A DNA stretch of 64,000 nt, from the NCBI GenBank assembly GCA_965247705.1, contig CBDFHV010000077.1, positions 92,399 to 156,398 of the forward strand, written 5' to 3'. The translations under genes were made by a program, and so were the position numbers. Positions within the stretch are counted from its first letter, which is position 1; the number at the start of each line of letters is the position of its first letter. Below the pieces are notes generated by a model. That model had not been told where the DNA came from and ran no database searches. It saw nothing but the letters and a program-made list of their open reading frames with translations. Shown in pieces: positions 17,131-25,538 of the stretch. This stretch comes from CBDFHV01 sp965247705 (GTDB lineage: Bacteria > Pseudomonadota > Alphaproteobacteria > Rhodospirillales > CAMCUA01).

Positions 17131-17526
17131 CTACAGGCTGCGGAACACGCCTTGACTGACGATCATGACCACCAGACAGGCAATCCAGTATCCCGCTTCG
17201 ACATTTCGGGCGTAGCTGGATGTCTTCGCAAACAAACCGCCCGAATACGCCAGAACGGTAAATGCGACCGTTCCAAGGATGACCGTGAGAAGGGCGTTTG
17301 AAACAGCCGTAACGCCGACAAACCAGCTCATCAAGAGCAAGCCGACAAATTGGGCGACCATGGCCGCCACGGGCATTTCGGCGGCTGTTCCCATTTCCAC
17401 CCCGACTCCCTCGGCCCATTTGGGCCCGAAGAATTTTGGCGAAAACCACAGCCAGCCCAGCACAAATGAGGCGACGGCCCCGACGATAACGGCCAGCCAA
17501 CTAACGCCTGTTGTCAACTCCACCAT
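17131..17526 (-). CDS. DUF1761 family membrane protein
   Basis: 131-aa protein with about four transmembrane helices. The N-terminus VSWLAVIVGAVASFVLGWLWFSPKFFGPKWAEGVG matches the conserved opening of DUF1761 proteins. The ATG at 17526 begins the conserved part. The function of this family is unknown. It stands alone between the deacetylase operon and a rightward SDR. Confidence 0.8.
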   Translation of the reverse strand: MVELTTGVSWLAVIVGAVASFVLGWLWFSPKFFGPKWAEGVGVEMGTAAEMPVAAMVAQFVGLLLMSWFVGVTAVSNALLTVILGTVAFTVLAYSGGLFAKTSSYARNVEAGYWIACLVVMIVSQGVFRSL

Positions 17527-17701
17527 TTCTTACTCCCTTACCTTGACTAAAGACCGAGTAATACCGTGACGATCAATATTTTCGCAAGACTCCAATCAAT
17601 TCGGCGGACAGCCGAACCGGGTCACTATCGCTACCGCCGCCCTGGACAGGGTCGGCGATTCCGGGAACCATGGTGGCGACAACGGGGGAGGAGGTTTCGA
17701 C

Positions 17702-18463
17702 ATGAGACGGCTGGACGACAAGGTCGCCCTGGTGACGGGAAGTTCGTCGGGGATCGGCAAGGCGACGGCCCTTGCGCTGGCCGACCTGGGCGCCGCGCTC
17801 TACGTGACCGCGGAAGCGGGCGAGGACGCGCTTGGCGAGGTGGCGGCGGCGTGTCGAAAGCGATCCGGTCGGGACGCCCGGTTCGGCATTTTCGACCTGT
17901 CCCAGGTGGGCGCGGCGGAGGCCATGGTCGCGGACGCCCTGGCGGCCTTCGGTGGCATCGACATTCTGGTCAACAACGCGGGCGTCCGCCGCCGCAAGCC
18001 CTTCGGCACGTTTACCCAGGAGGACTTCGATCTGCTGGTGAACGTTAACTTGCGGTCCCCGTTCTTCGCCTGCCAGGCGGTGCTGCCCGCCATGCGCAAG
18101 GCCGGCGGCGGGCGCATCATCAATGTCGCCAGCCAGCGGTCCCTGTCGGCCAAGCAGGACATATCCCTTTACGGGATCACCAAGGCGGGGATCGCCTATC
18201 TGTCCCAGACCATGGCGGTGGAACTGGCCAAGGAAGGCATCGGGGTCAACACGGTGAGCCCCGGACCCATAGAAACCCAGTACTCCACCGACCGCCTCGC
18301 CGACCAACCGGAGATGCGCCAGCGGATGACCGCCGCGGTGCCCCAGGGCCGCTTCGGCAAGCCCGAGGAAGTGGCCGAGGTGATCGTCTTCCTGGCCGCG
18401 TCCGACGGCAACTACGTCCAGGGCATGAACATCCTGGTGGACGGCGGCGAGCTGACCGCCTGA
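17702..18463 (+). CDS. SDR-family oxidoreductase
   Basis: 253-aa classical short-chain dehydrogenase. It has the NAD(P) motif TGSSSGIG (about 13-20), NNAG at about 93 and the catalytic Ser of NVASQRS with YGITK (about 160). The C-terminal FLAASDGNYVQGMNILVDGG is typical. The start follows GGGGGAGGAGG at a good distance. It is followed after 15 nt by a nucleoside-deaminase-like gene, so the two form a small operon. The substrate alcohol or ketone cannot be told from sequence. Confidence 0.9.
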   Translation: MRRLDDKVALVTGSSSGIGKATALALADLGAALYVTAEAGEDALGEVAAACRKRSGRDARFGIFDLSQVGAAEAMVADALAAFGGIDILVNNAGVRRRKPFGTFTQEDFDLLVNVNLRSPFFACQAVLPAMRKAGGGRIINVASQRSLSAKQDISLYGITKAGIAYLSQTMAVELAKEGIGVNTVSPGPIETQYSTDRLADQPEMRQRMTAAVPQGRFGKPEEVAEVIVFLAASDGNYVQGMNILVDGGELTA

Positions 18464-18478
18464 CGGGGAAACCGGGAC

Positions 18479-18967
18479 ATGACCGACCACGACCACGACC
18501 GTTTCATGGCGGAAGCTCTGGCCGAGGGACGCAAGGCCGAGGCCGCGGGCAATCGGCCGACCGGCGCGGTGATCGTGCGGGACGGCGAGATCATCGGCCG
18601 CGGCCACAACACCGTGGCCTCGGGCGGCGATCCCCTGGCCCATGCCGAGGTGGCGGCCATTCACGATGTCAGTCGCCGGACCGGCGCCAGCAGCCTGGTG
18701 GGCACCACGCTCTACTGCTCCATGGAATCCTGCCCCATGTGCCTGTGGGCGGTCCGGGTGGCGGGAATTCGCCGCCTCGTGCTGGGCGGGCGCCACGCCG
18801 GAGTCGGGCGTCCCGACCTGGGCGATTATGCGGCCGAAAAGCTGTTGGCGATGACCGGAAATCCCTTCGAGCTGGTAACCGGCGTTCGACAGGCCGAATG
18901 CGAGGACATACGCCGCCGCTGGAACGCCGCGCATGGCGCGGATGCCGGCGCCAGGCCGTCTCCATAG
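18479..18967 (+). CDS. Nucleoside deaminase family protein (CDA fold)
   Basis: 162-aa zinc deaminase of the tRNA-adenosine / guanine / cytosine deaminase group. The zinc site is HAEVAA (His and catalytic Glu at about 57-59) and SCPMC (about 82-86), in the context SMESCPMCLWA where EPCPMC is more common. A small family member at an accessory locus more likely deaminates a free base or related heterocycle than tRNA (inference). It is co-transcribed with the SDR upstream. Confidence 0.85.
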   Translation: MTDHDHDRFMAEALAEGRKAEAAGNRPTGAVIVRDGEIIGRGHNTVASGGDPLAHAEVAAIHDVSRRTGASSLVGTTLYCSMESCPMCLWAVRVAGIRRLVLGGRHAGVGRPDLGDYAAEKLLAMTGNPFELVTGVRQAECEDIRRRWNAAHGADAGARPSP

Positions 18968-18985
18968 CGCCCGACTGAGCCCAAG

Positions 18986-19804
18986 TCAGGCGTCGATGGG
19001 CGGCAGGATTTTGCCTTTGTAAGGATGGAAATAGCTGTAGTCGATGGCCCGGTGCAGGCCGTGGCGCATGCCCTCAACGATCATCGCCTCATCGACGCCG
19101 ATGTTCTCCAGATTGATCTCCGACCCGAATTCACCGATCAGCCATTTGGCGATCGCGAACCGGTCGTCGCCGGGACCGCATTCGACGATCACCTTGTCCA
19201 GGCCGACCCCTTCGACGATGCGGTGGATGGCGTCGCTCCCCTGACCGATGCAGAGCGCCACATCGCTTTTTTCGATCACCACCAAATAGGCGCCGGCATC
19301 CAGATCGGCCTGGGCGGTATCGATCACGGCGACGGGGTCCAGGGGCTTCTCGGGAAGCTTCTTGCCCACTTCCGTATAGACGTGGAGCCCCACATCGACG
19401 CCACAGCGAATGGCCGCCAGGCGGTCGCCGGGGCCCAGGTCGAGGGAATCCTCGCTGACCTCCACCGCCTTGAACCCAAGGTCCGCCACCCGCGCCATGA
19501 AGGCAGGCACCTTGCCGTTGACGACGGCGACCTCGAACGGTACCCCGCCGGGCAGGGTATCGATCCCGGCGTCTGCGTAGAGGGCGATCTTGCGCCGCAG
19601 CCAGTCCTCCTGGCAGCGCCACATCAGGCCCACGTGATCCGTCATCTTCGCATGGTCGATGATGTCGCCATTGGCCTCGATGGCCGATCTCACTTGGTCG
19701 TGGGACAGTCCTCGGTCACTGGCCACGGTGAGGCCGCGCCGGCGCGGCTTGAGCGACCGGGGAGGGCGATCAAGGAACCCGAACACGTTGCCGGCGTTGG
19801 ACAT
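18986..19804 (-). CDS. ComA-like phosphosulfolactate synthase family protein
   Basis: 272-aa TIM-barrel protein of the ComA family. It shows the characteristic start FGFLDRPPRSLKPRRRGLTVASDRGLS, with the KPR-GLT and DxG motifs, and the segments DTLPGGVPFEVAVV, GFKAVEVSEDSLDL and GSEINLENI. ComA joins phosphoenolpyruvate and sulfite to make phosphosulfolactate in coenzyme M synthesis. Relatives also occur outside methanogens, including bacterial sulfolactate makers and plant HSA32, which lacks this known role. No ComB or ComC gene is visible nearby. It is convergent with the deaminase, 18 nt away. Confidence 0.8.
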   Translation of the reverse strand: MSNAGNVFGFLDRPPRSLKPRRRGLTVASDRGLSHDQVRSAIEANGDIIDHAKMTDHVGLMWRCQEDWLRRKIALYADAGIDTLPGGVPFEVAVVNGKVPAFMARVADLGFKAVEVSEDSLDLGPGDRLAAIRCGVDVGLHVYTEVGKKLPEKPLDPVAVIDTAQADLDAGAYLVVIEKSDVALCIGQGSDAIHRIVEGVGLDKVIVECGPGDDRFAIAKWLIGEFGSEINLENIGVDEAMIVEGMRHGLHRAIDYSYFHPYKGKILPPIDA

Positions 19805-20007
19805 GCGCTGCGCTTCCGTGTGGCCGACTGGAACCCTTCGTCACCTTGCATCACAGGGTCTCCCCTGTCCATGCGGAGACAGCCTGCGCCCCATGGACGC
19901 AGGCCCGTCTAGCCACATGTTCGGGTTACCGTTAAGCTTTGGTCCGATCGTGCCTTGTTCCAATACAAGGTCGAGGACAGCAGCAAACCGTGGGAGGAAT
20001 GAGAGCG

Positions 20008-21579
20008 ATGTTCAAGGCGGAGATAAAAGTTCGGTTCAAGGGTCGGCACCTTGTGGCGCTGGCGCTGGCGGGCAGCCTTTCCCTGGGCGGCGTGATGTCG
20101 GCATTGGCGGCGGAGACGCCCGTCCGCGGCGGCACCATCACCGGCGCCACGGTACTGGAGCCCAAGTCCCTGGATCCCTTGTTCGGGGATGGGGGCAATC
20201 TGGATCACTACCTGTGGCGCCAGATTTACGAGGGCCTGCTGGGACTGACGGAAAGCGGCGAGGTCGAACCCCGCCTGGCCACCGGCTGGAAGTTCGTCGA
20301 CGGCGGGAAAGCCATCGACTTCACCTTGCGCCAGGGGGTCAAGTTCCACGATGGCACCGATTTCAATGCCGAGGCCGCCGCCGAAACCTTCCGCCGGGCC
20401 CTGTCGAAGGAATTGAACGCGCCGCGCGCTTCGGATCTGCGCGACCTGGCGTCGGTGTCCGTGCAGGGACCCCACAAGCTGCGAATCGGCCTCAAGTCGC
20501 CCACCTCGGCGGCGTTGCCGGCCATCGCCTTCGCCGGGCTGATCGCGTCTCCCACCGCCATCAAGAAACATGGCGAGGATTACGGCCGCAATCCGGTCGG
20601 CACCGGGCCGTTCCGGTTCGCCAGTTGGCAGTCCGGATCGCACATCGTCCTGGAGAAGAACCCGGACTATTGGCGCCCAGGCGCCGACGGCAAGCCGCTG
20701 CCCTATCTGGACGGCGCCACCGTGCGGTTCATCAAGAAAAGCGCGGTCAAGATCATCGAGATCCAGTCCGGAACCGTGCACGTGATCGACACCGTCGCGG
20801 CCCAGGACGTGGACACCGTGAACAAGGACTCCAACCTGCGCCTGGTGCCGATGGATAACGGGCGGCACGTCCTCTTTGCCCTCAACATCACCATCCCGCC
20901 GTTCGACAATCTGAAACGCCGCCAGGCTTTCCTGAGGGCGCTCGACCGGGAAACCATGATGCGGGTCGTCACCCGCGGCAACGGGGACGTGACCCCAACC
21001 ATGGTACCGCGCAGCAAGTGGGCTTTCGACGCTTCGGTCGAGAAGAACGGTTTCGATCTTGCCGATGCCAAGAAATTGCTGGCCGAGGCCGGAAACCCCG
21101 ACGGGTTCAATGCCGAAATGAACATCATCAAGCGCGAGCCCGATGTGACGGTCGCGCAATTGATGCAGTCCCAGGTGAAGAAGGTGGGGATCAGCCTGAA
21201 GATCAACCTGGTCGACCGGCAGACGGCCCAGGCGGCCCTGCGCGCCAAGAAGCACCATATCGCGATTGGCCGCTTCACCGTGCCGGGGGTCGATCCGTCC
21301 CAGGACTTTGGGCGGATCTTCGGCCGCAAGGCGCGCATCCAGCGGACCGGATACAGCGACGAGAAGCTGTTCGACATGATCGACGACGCCGGCATGCAAA
21401 CCGATCAGGCCGTGCGCAAGCGGCTCTACAGGGACGTCCAGGCCTACCTGGTCGACAATGCCCTTTACGGCTTTCTGTTCTTCATGAAGTCGGTGCAGGT
21501 CGAGCGGACCTCGGTAAAGAACCTGAAGCGCACCGTTGGCGGCGCCTGGGTGCTGTCCGAGGCCTGGCTGGAGAAATAG
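20008..21579 (+). CDS. Peptide/opine-type ABC transporter substrate-binding protein (SBP family 5)
   Basis: 523-aa periplasmic binding protein. The N-terminus has a twin-positive start and hydrophobic core ending SALAAETPVRGG, a signal peptide of about 35 residues. Family-5 features include LDPLFGDGGNLDHYLWRQIYEGLLGLTESGEVEPRLATGWKFVDGG, LRQGVKFHDGTDFNA, NPVGTGPFRF and the late FFMKSVQVER. I prefer the ATG at 20008, 9 nt after GGGAGGA, over the in-frame ATG at 19999. It is the first gene of a five-gene importer operon (SBP, two ATPases, two permeases). Confidence 0.92.
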   Translation: MFKAEIKVRFKGRHLVALALAGSLSLGGVMSALAAETPVRGGTITGATVLEPKSLDPLFGDGGNLDHYLWRQIYEGLLGLTESGEVEPRLATGWKFVDGGKAIDFTLRQGVKFHDGTDFNAEAAAETFRRALSKELNAPRASDLRDLASVSVQGPHKLRIGLKSPTSAALPAIAFAGLIASPTAIKKHGEDYGRNPVGTGPFRFASWQSGSHIVLEKNPDYWRPGADGKPLPYLDGATVRFIKKSAVKIIEIQSGTVHVIDTVAAQDVDTVNKDSNLRLVPMDNGRHVLFALNITIPPFDNLKRRQAFLRALDRETMMRVVTRGNGDVTPTMVPRSKWAFDASVEKNGFDLADAKKLLAEAGNPDGFNAEMNIIKREPDVTVAQLMQSQVKKVGISLKINLVDRQTAQAALRAKKHHIAIGRFTVPGVDPSQDFGRIFGRKARIQRTGYSDEKLFDMIDDAGMQTDQAVRKRLYRDVQAYLVDNALYGFLFFMKSVQVERTSVKNLKRTVGGAWVLSEAWLEK

Positions 21580-21615
21580 CCGCGGTTCCACGGCCCACGC
21601 CGTCTGTCCCCGATC

Positions 21616-22638
21616 ATGACGGAGGCCGTTCTCGAGGTACGGAATCTCACCGTCGGATTCCGCAAGGACGGCCGACTTGTCGACGTGGTGCGCGACCTGT
21701 CGCTGAGCATCGAACCAGGTGAGATCCTCGCCCTGGTCGGCGAGTCCGGATCGGGGAAATCGGTCACCGGGCTGGCGATCATGGGGCTTGTCCCCCAGCC
21801 GCCCGGTTCCGTTCGGGCCCGCAGCATTCGCCTTTTCGACTCCGATGGTGGCGCCGCCGAGTTGACCAGCCTGTCAGCCGAAGGCATGCGGCGCCTGCGC
21901 GGCAGCCGCATCACCATGATCTTTCAGGAGCCGATGGTTTCCCTCAATCCGACCATGACCATCGGCGCCCAGATCACCGAGGTTCTCGCCGCCCACATGG
22001 GCATGGGCCGCAAGGAAAGCCGGGAAGAGGCGACCGACTTGCTGCACCAGGTGGGGATTCCCGATCCGGCCCGGCGGGCCGGGAGCTATCCCCACGAATT
22101 GTCGGGCGGGATGCGCCAGCGGGCGATGATCGCCATGGCGCTCTCATGCCGGCCCCAGGTGCTGATCGCCGACGAACCGACGACCGCCCTGGACGTAACG
22201 ATCCAGGCCCAGATCCTCGAGCTTATCGCCAAGATCCGGGACGACTATGGGATGGCCGTCATCTTCATCACCCATGACCTGGGTGTCGTCGCCGAGTTCG
22301 CCGATCGGGTGGCGGTCATGTACTGCGGGCAGATCGTCGAGCAGGCGGCGACCATCGATGCCCTCGATACCCCCGGGCATCCCTACACCAGCGGGCTCTT
22401 GCGCTCCAGGATGTGCCTGGATATCGCCAGCGACGATCTCGGCGATTTGATGCCCATTCCCGGCCAGCCCCCGAACCCGGCCGAACGGCCGGTCGGTTGC
22501 AGCTTCCGGCCCCGCTGTACCCACGCCGTGGCGGATATTTGCACCACCCCCCCGGACCTTGTCCCGGTCGGAAGGTCGGCGACCGCGGTCCGTTGCCACC
22601 GGTGGCAAGACATATCGGAGTCGCTGGTCGTCCCATGA
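21616..22638 (+). CDS. ABC transporter ATP-binding protein, OppD/DppD-type
   Basis: 340-aa ATPase with Walker A GESGSGKS (about 44), signature LSGGMRQR (about 162), Walker B LIADEPTTALD and the H-loop ITHDLG. The C-terminal extension has the conserved HPYTSGLL and GCSFRPRCTHA segments of oligopeptide/dipeptide ATPases. These include cysteines that bind an iron-sulfur cluster in some members. It overlaps the next ATPase gene as ATGA. Together they power uptake of the ligand of the upstream binding protein. Confidence 0.93.
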   Translation: MTEAVLEVRNLTVGFRKDGRLVDVVRDLSLSIEPGEILALVGESGSGKSVTGLAIMGLVPQPPGSVRARSIRLFDSDGGAAELTSLSAEGMRRLRGSRITMIFQEPMVSLNPTMTIGAQITEVLAAHMGMGRKESREEATDLLHQVGIPDPARRAGSYPHELSGGMRQRAMIAMALSCRPQVLIADEPTTALDVTIQAQILELIAKIRDDYGMAVIFITHDLGVVAEFADRVAVMYCGQIVEQAATIDALDTPGHPYTSGLLRSRMCLDIASDDLGDLMPIPGQPPNPAERPVGCSFRPRCTHAVADICTTPPDLVPVGRSATAVRCHRWQDISESLVVP

Positions 22639-23615
22639 CGGCGATCATCGAAGCGAAGGACCTTCGCAAGACCTATGTGCTGCGGCGTGGCTGGGCCGGC
22701 TACGGGCGACAGGAGCTGCGGGCGGTCGACGGGGTGTCGTTCACAATCTCGCCGGGTGAGCAGTTGGGGCTGGTGGGCGAGTCCGGGTGCGGGAAAAGCT
22801 CCGTCGGCGAGTTGCTGATCCGACTTCTCGAACCGGACCAGGGAAGCGTTCACTATCGGGGGACGGATCTGACGGCGTTGAGCCAAAGCGCGTTGAAGTC
22901 CTACCGGCGGGACTTGCAGATCGTGTTTCAGGATCCTTTCGCCTCGCTCAATCCCCGCCTTACGGTGGGAGAGACCCTGGAAGAGCCCCTGATCGTCCAC
23001 GCCATTGCCCCCACCCCCCATGAACGACGCCAGAAGGTCGGGGAACTCCTCGAAATGGTCGGCCTCCCCGCGGCCTCGGCGACACGCTTTCCCCATGAGT
23101 TTTCGGGTGGGCAGCGCCAGCGGATCAGTCTCGCCCGGGCGCTGGCCACCAATCCCAAGTTCATCGTCGCCGACGAGCCCGTATCCTCCCTCGACGTATC
23201 CATCCAGGCGCAGGTGCTGTCCCTGATCAAGTCCCTGCAGCGGGATCTGGGCCTCGCCATGCTGTTCATCTCCCACGACCTGGGGGCCGTCAGGTATCTC
23301 TGCGACCGCATCGCGGTGATGTATCTTGGACGCATCATCGAGCTGGCGCCGGCGGCGGATTTGTTTTCGAACCCGGCCCATCCCTACACCCGGACCCTGA
23401 TCGGCTCGGTGCCGTCTCTCAGGCGGCGAAGCCGTCCGGGGCGCGGCGCAAGCCCCATGGACAGCGATCCGCCAAGCCCCCTGTCGCCGCCGTCGGGCTG
23501 TCGATTCCGTACCCGCTGTTCCTTCGCCCTGCCCCAGTGCGCCGACGCCCCGCCGCCGTTGGTGGATGTGGGTCCCGGCCACGTGGCGGCCTGTATTCGT
23601 CGAGACCTGCCCTGA
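22635..23615 (+). CDS. ABC transporter ATP-binding protein, OppF/DppF-type
   Basis: 326-aa partner ATPase with Walker A GESGCGKS, signature FSGGQRQR, Walker B IVADEPVSSLD and ISHDLGAVRYL. The tail contains HPYTRTL and GCRFRTRCSFALPQC, as in OppF-type proteins. I chose the ATG at 22635 that overlaps the stop of the upstream gene as ATGA; the frame opens earlier without homology. OppD and OppF normally form a heterodimer. Confidence 0.93.
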   Translation: MTAIIEAKDLRKTYVLRRGWAGYGRQELRAVDGVSFTISPGEQLGLVGESGCGKSSVGELLIRLLEPDQGSVHYRGTDLTALSQSALKSYRRDLQIVFQDPFASLNPRLTVGETLEEPLIVHAIAPTPHERRQKVGELLEMVGLPAASATRFPHEFSGGQRQRISLARALATNPKFIVADEPVSSLDVSIQAQVLSLIKSLQRDLGLAMLFISHDLGAVRYLCDRIAVMYLGRIIELAPAADLFSNPAHPYTRTLIGSVPSLRRRSRPGRGASPMDSDPPSPLSPPSGCRFRTRCSFALPQCADAPPPLVDVGPGHVAACIRRDLP

Positions 23616-23649
23616 TGACGGCCAGCGACAGGAAGGATGACCGCAACCG

Positions 23650-24603
23650 ATGTTCCTGTTCGTCGTAAATCGCATCGCCCAGACCGTGCCCGTCGCCCTG
23701 CTGGTGACGGTGTTCGTGTTCGCGATCATCAACGTCATTCCCGGCGATCCGACGATCACGATCCTGGGCGAGTTCGCTACGCCCGAACAGCGCGAGATCG
23801 CGCGCCAGCAGTACGGGTTGGATCGCCCCGTTCCCATCCGCTACCTGGAATGGCTGACCAACACCCTTTCCGGCGACCTGGGACGTTCCCTCCACAGCAA
23901 GGAACGAGTGTGGGAGATGCTGCTCGACCGGCTGCCGGTGTCGATCCAACTGAGCGCGTTGTCCCTTGTCATCGCCCTCTCGATCGGCATTCCGGCGGGG
24001 ATCGCCGCCGCACTCATGCGCGGCACGGCGGTCGATGGGGTCATCAGCGTGGTTTCGGCCATCGCCCTGGGAATTCCCTACTTCTGGCTCGGCATCCTGC
24101 TGATCCTGTTTTTCGCCGTTTTCCTGAAAGTTCTGCCCCCATCGGGCTACGTGCCGTTTGTCGAGTCCCCGGTCGAGAATCTGAGGCTGATGGTCCTCCC
24201 GGCCCTGACCATCGGCCTTCACGTGGCGGCGCTGATCGTCCGCCAGACCCGGGCCAGCGTGCTTCAGGTCCTGAGCCTGGAATACGTCAGGACGGCCCAT
24301 GCCAAAGGCTTGCCCCGGTCGGTGATCATTCGCTCGCACATCCTGCGCAACGCGCTGATTCCGGTGGTGACGCTGATCGGCCTGCAGCTCGGCAACATGC
24401 TCGGCGGCGCCATCGTGACGGAAACCATCTTTTCCGTGCCCGGCCTGGGTAACCTGGTGGTGGCCGCCGTCTCCAACCGGGACTTTCCGGTGGTTCAGAG
24501 CGGCATCCTGTTCATTGTCCTGCTGGTCATCCTGGTCAACCTGGCAACGGACATCCTTTATGCCTGCATCGACCCGCGCATTAAGCGGGAACTGGTCCGG
24601 TGA
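23650..24603 (+). CDS. ABC transporter permease, DppB-type
   Basis: 317-aa inner-membrane permease with about six helices. It carries FAIINVIPGDPTITI, QYGLDRPVPIRYLEWL and GDLGRSL. The cytoplasmic coupling loop EYVRTAHAKGLPRSVIIRSHILRNALIPVV contacts the ATPases. It starts 34 nt after the OppF-type gene. In this operon the ATPase genes precede the permease genes, the reverse of the common Dpp order. Confidence 0.93.
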   Translation: MFLFVVNRIAQTVPVALLVTVFVFAIINVIPGDPTITILGEFATPEQREIARQQYGLDRPVPIRYLEWLTNTLSGDLGRSLHSKERVWEMLLDRLPVSIQLSALSLVIALSIGIPAGIAAALMRGTAVDGVISVVSAIALGIPYFWLGILLILFFAVFLKVLPPSGYVPFVESPVENLRLMVLPALTIGLHVAALIVRQTRASVLQVLSLEYVRTAHAKGLPRSVIIRSHILRNALIPVVTLIGLQLGNMLGGAIVTETIFSVPGLGNLVVAAVSNRDFPVVQSGILFIVLLVILVNLATDILYACIDPRIKRELVR

Positions 24604-24613
24604 GGGGAAACCG

Positions 24614-25525
24614 TTGGCAGCCCTGAGCCACGGCGATTCGAGCGCTGCTTCCGAGGCGCTTGGACAACCGGCGCCCCCCCGGGACCGATTCCGGCTGGTG
24701 GTCGACCTTGTCCACCATCTTCAGGGGGCGGTGGGCGCCTCGGTCCTGGCGGTGCTCGTCGCCATGGCCCTATTCGCGCCCCTCCTGGCGCCCTTCGATC
24801 CGGAGCATGTGGACGTCACCCAGATCCTCATGCCGCCGAACGCCACCCATTGGCTGGGTACCGACGAACTGGGCCGCGACATCACCAGCCGCATCATTTT
24901 CGGCTCGCGGCTCACCCTGTCCGTGGTATTCGGCGCGGTCGCCCTGTCCCTGGTGGTGGGCTCCGCCGTCGGTTTCGTCGCCGGCTACCTTGGCCGACTG
25001 TGGGATACGCTCCTGATGCGGGTGGTCGACGCCCTTCTCGCCATTCCGCCGCTGATCCTGGCGCTGGCCATCGTCGCCGCCCTGGGGCCCGACCTGTGGA
25101 ATACGGCGATCGCCATCGCCTTGGCTAAACTGGGCATGTTTGCCCGCCTGGTGCGTGGCGAGGTTCTGAGCCTGAAATCACTGGAGTTCGTCAAGGCGGC
25201 GCGCGCCGTCGGAGCGGGCCCGATCCGCATCTCGGTCAAGCACATATGGCCCAATGCCGCGGGCAACGTCATCGTCTTCAGCGCCATCATCGCTTCCAGC
25301 GCGTTGTTGATCGAGTCCGCGCTCAGCTTCCTGGGGCTGGGCGCCCAGCCGCCGACGCCCAGTTGGGGCTACATGGTGGCGACGGGGATGCAGTACTGGA
25401 CTATGTGGTGGATGAGTATCTTTCCCGGGGCGGCGATCTTCCTGGCCATCCTCGCCTTCAACCTCCTCGGCGATGCCCTGCGGGACGTGATGGATCGGCG
25501 GCTGATGGATTCCGGGCGCCTCTGA
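24614..25525 (+). CDS. ABC transporter permease, DppC-type
   Basis: 303-aa partner permease. It shows the DppC hallmarks ALFAPLLAPFDPEHVD, HWLGTDELGRDITSRIIFGSRLTL, the coupling loop EFVKAARAVGAGPIRISVKHIWPNAAG, and SFLGLGAQPPTPSWGYM. I chose the TTG at 24614, which has GAGGGG six nucleotides upstream and sits 10 nt after the DppB stop; the upstream part of the open frame overlaps the previous gene. It ends 13 nt before the convergent EPSP-synthase-like gene. Confidence 0.9.
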   Translation: MAALSHGDSSAASEALGQPAPPRDRFRLVVDLVHHLQGAVGASVLAVLVAMALFAPLLAPFDPEHVDVTQILMPPNATHWLGTDELGRDITSRIIFGSRLTLSVVFGAVALSLVVGSAVGFVAGYLGRLWDTLLMRVVDALLAIPPLILALAIVAALGPDLWNTAIAIALAKLGMFARLVRGEVLSLKSLEFVKAARAVGAGPIRISVKHIWPNAAGNVIVFSAIIASSALLIESALSFLGLGAQPPTPSWGYMVATGMQYWTMWWMSIFPGAAIFLAILAFNLLGDALRDVMDRRLMDSGRL

Positions 25526-25538
25526 CGGCCCTTCCCGA

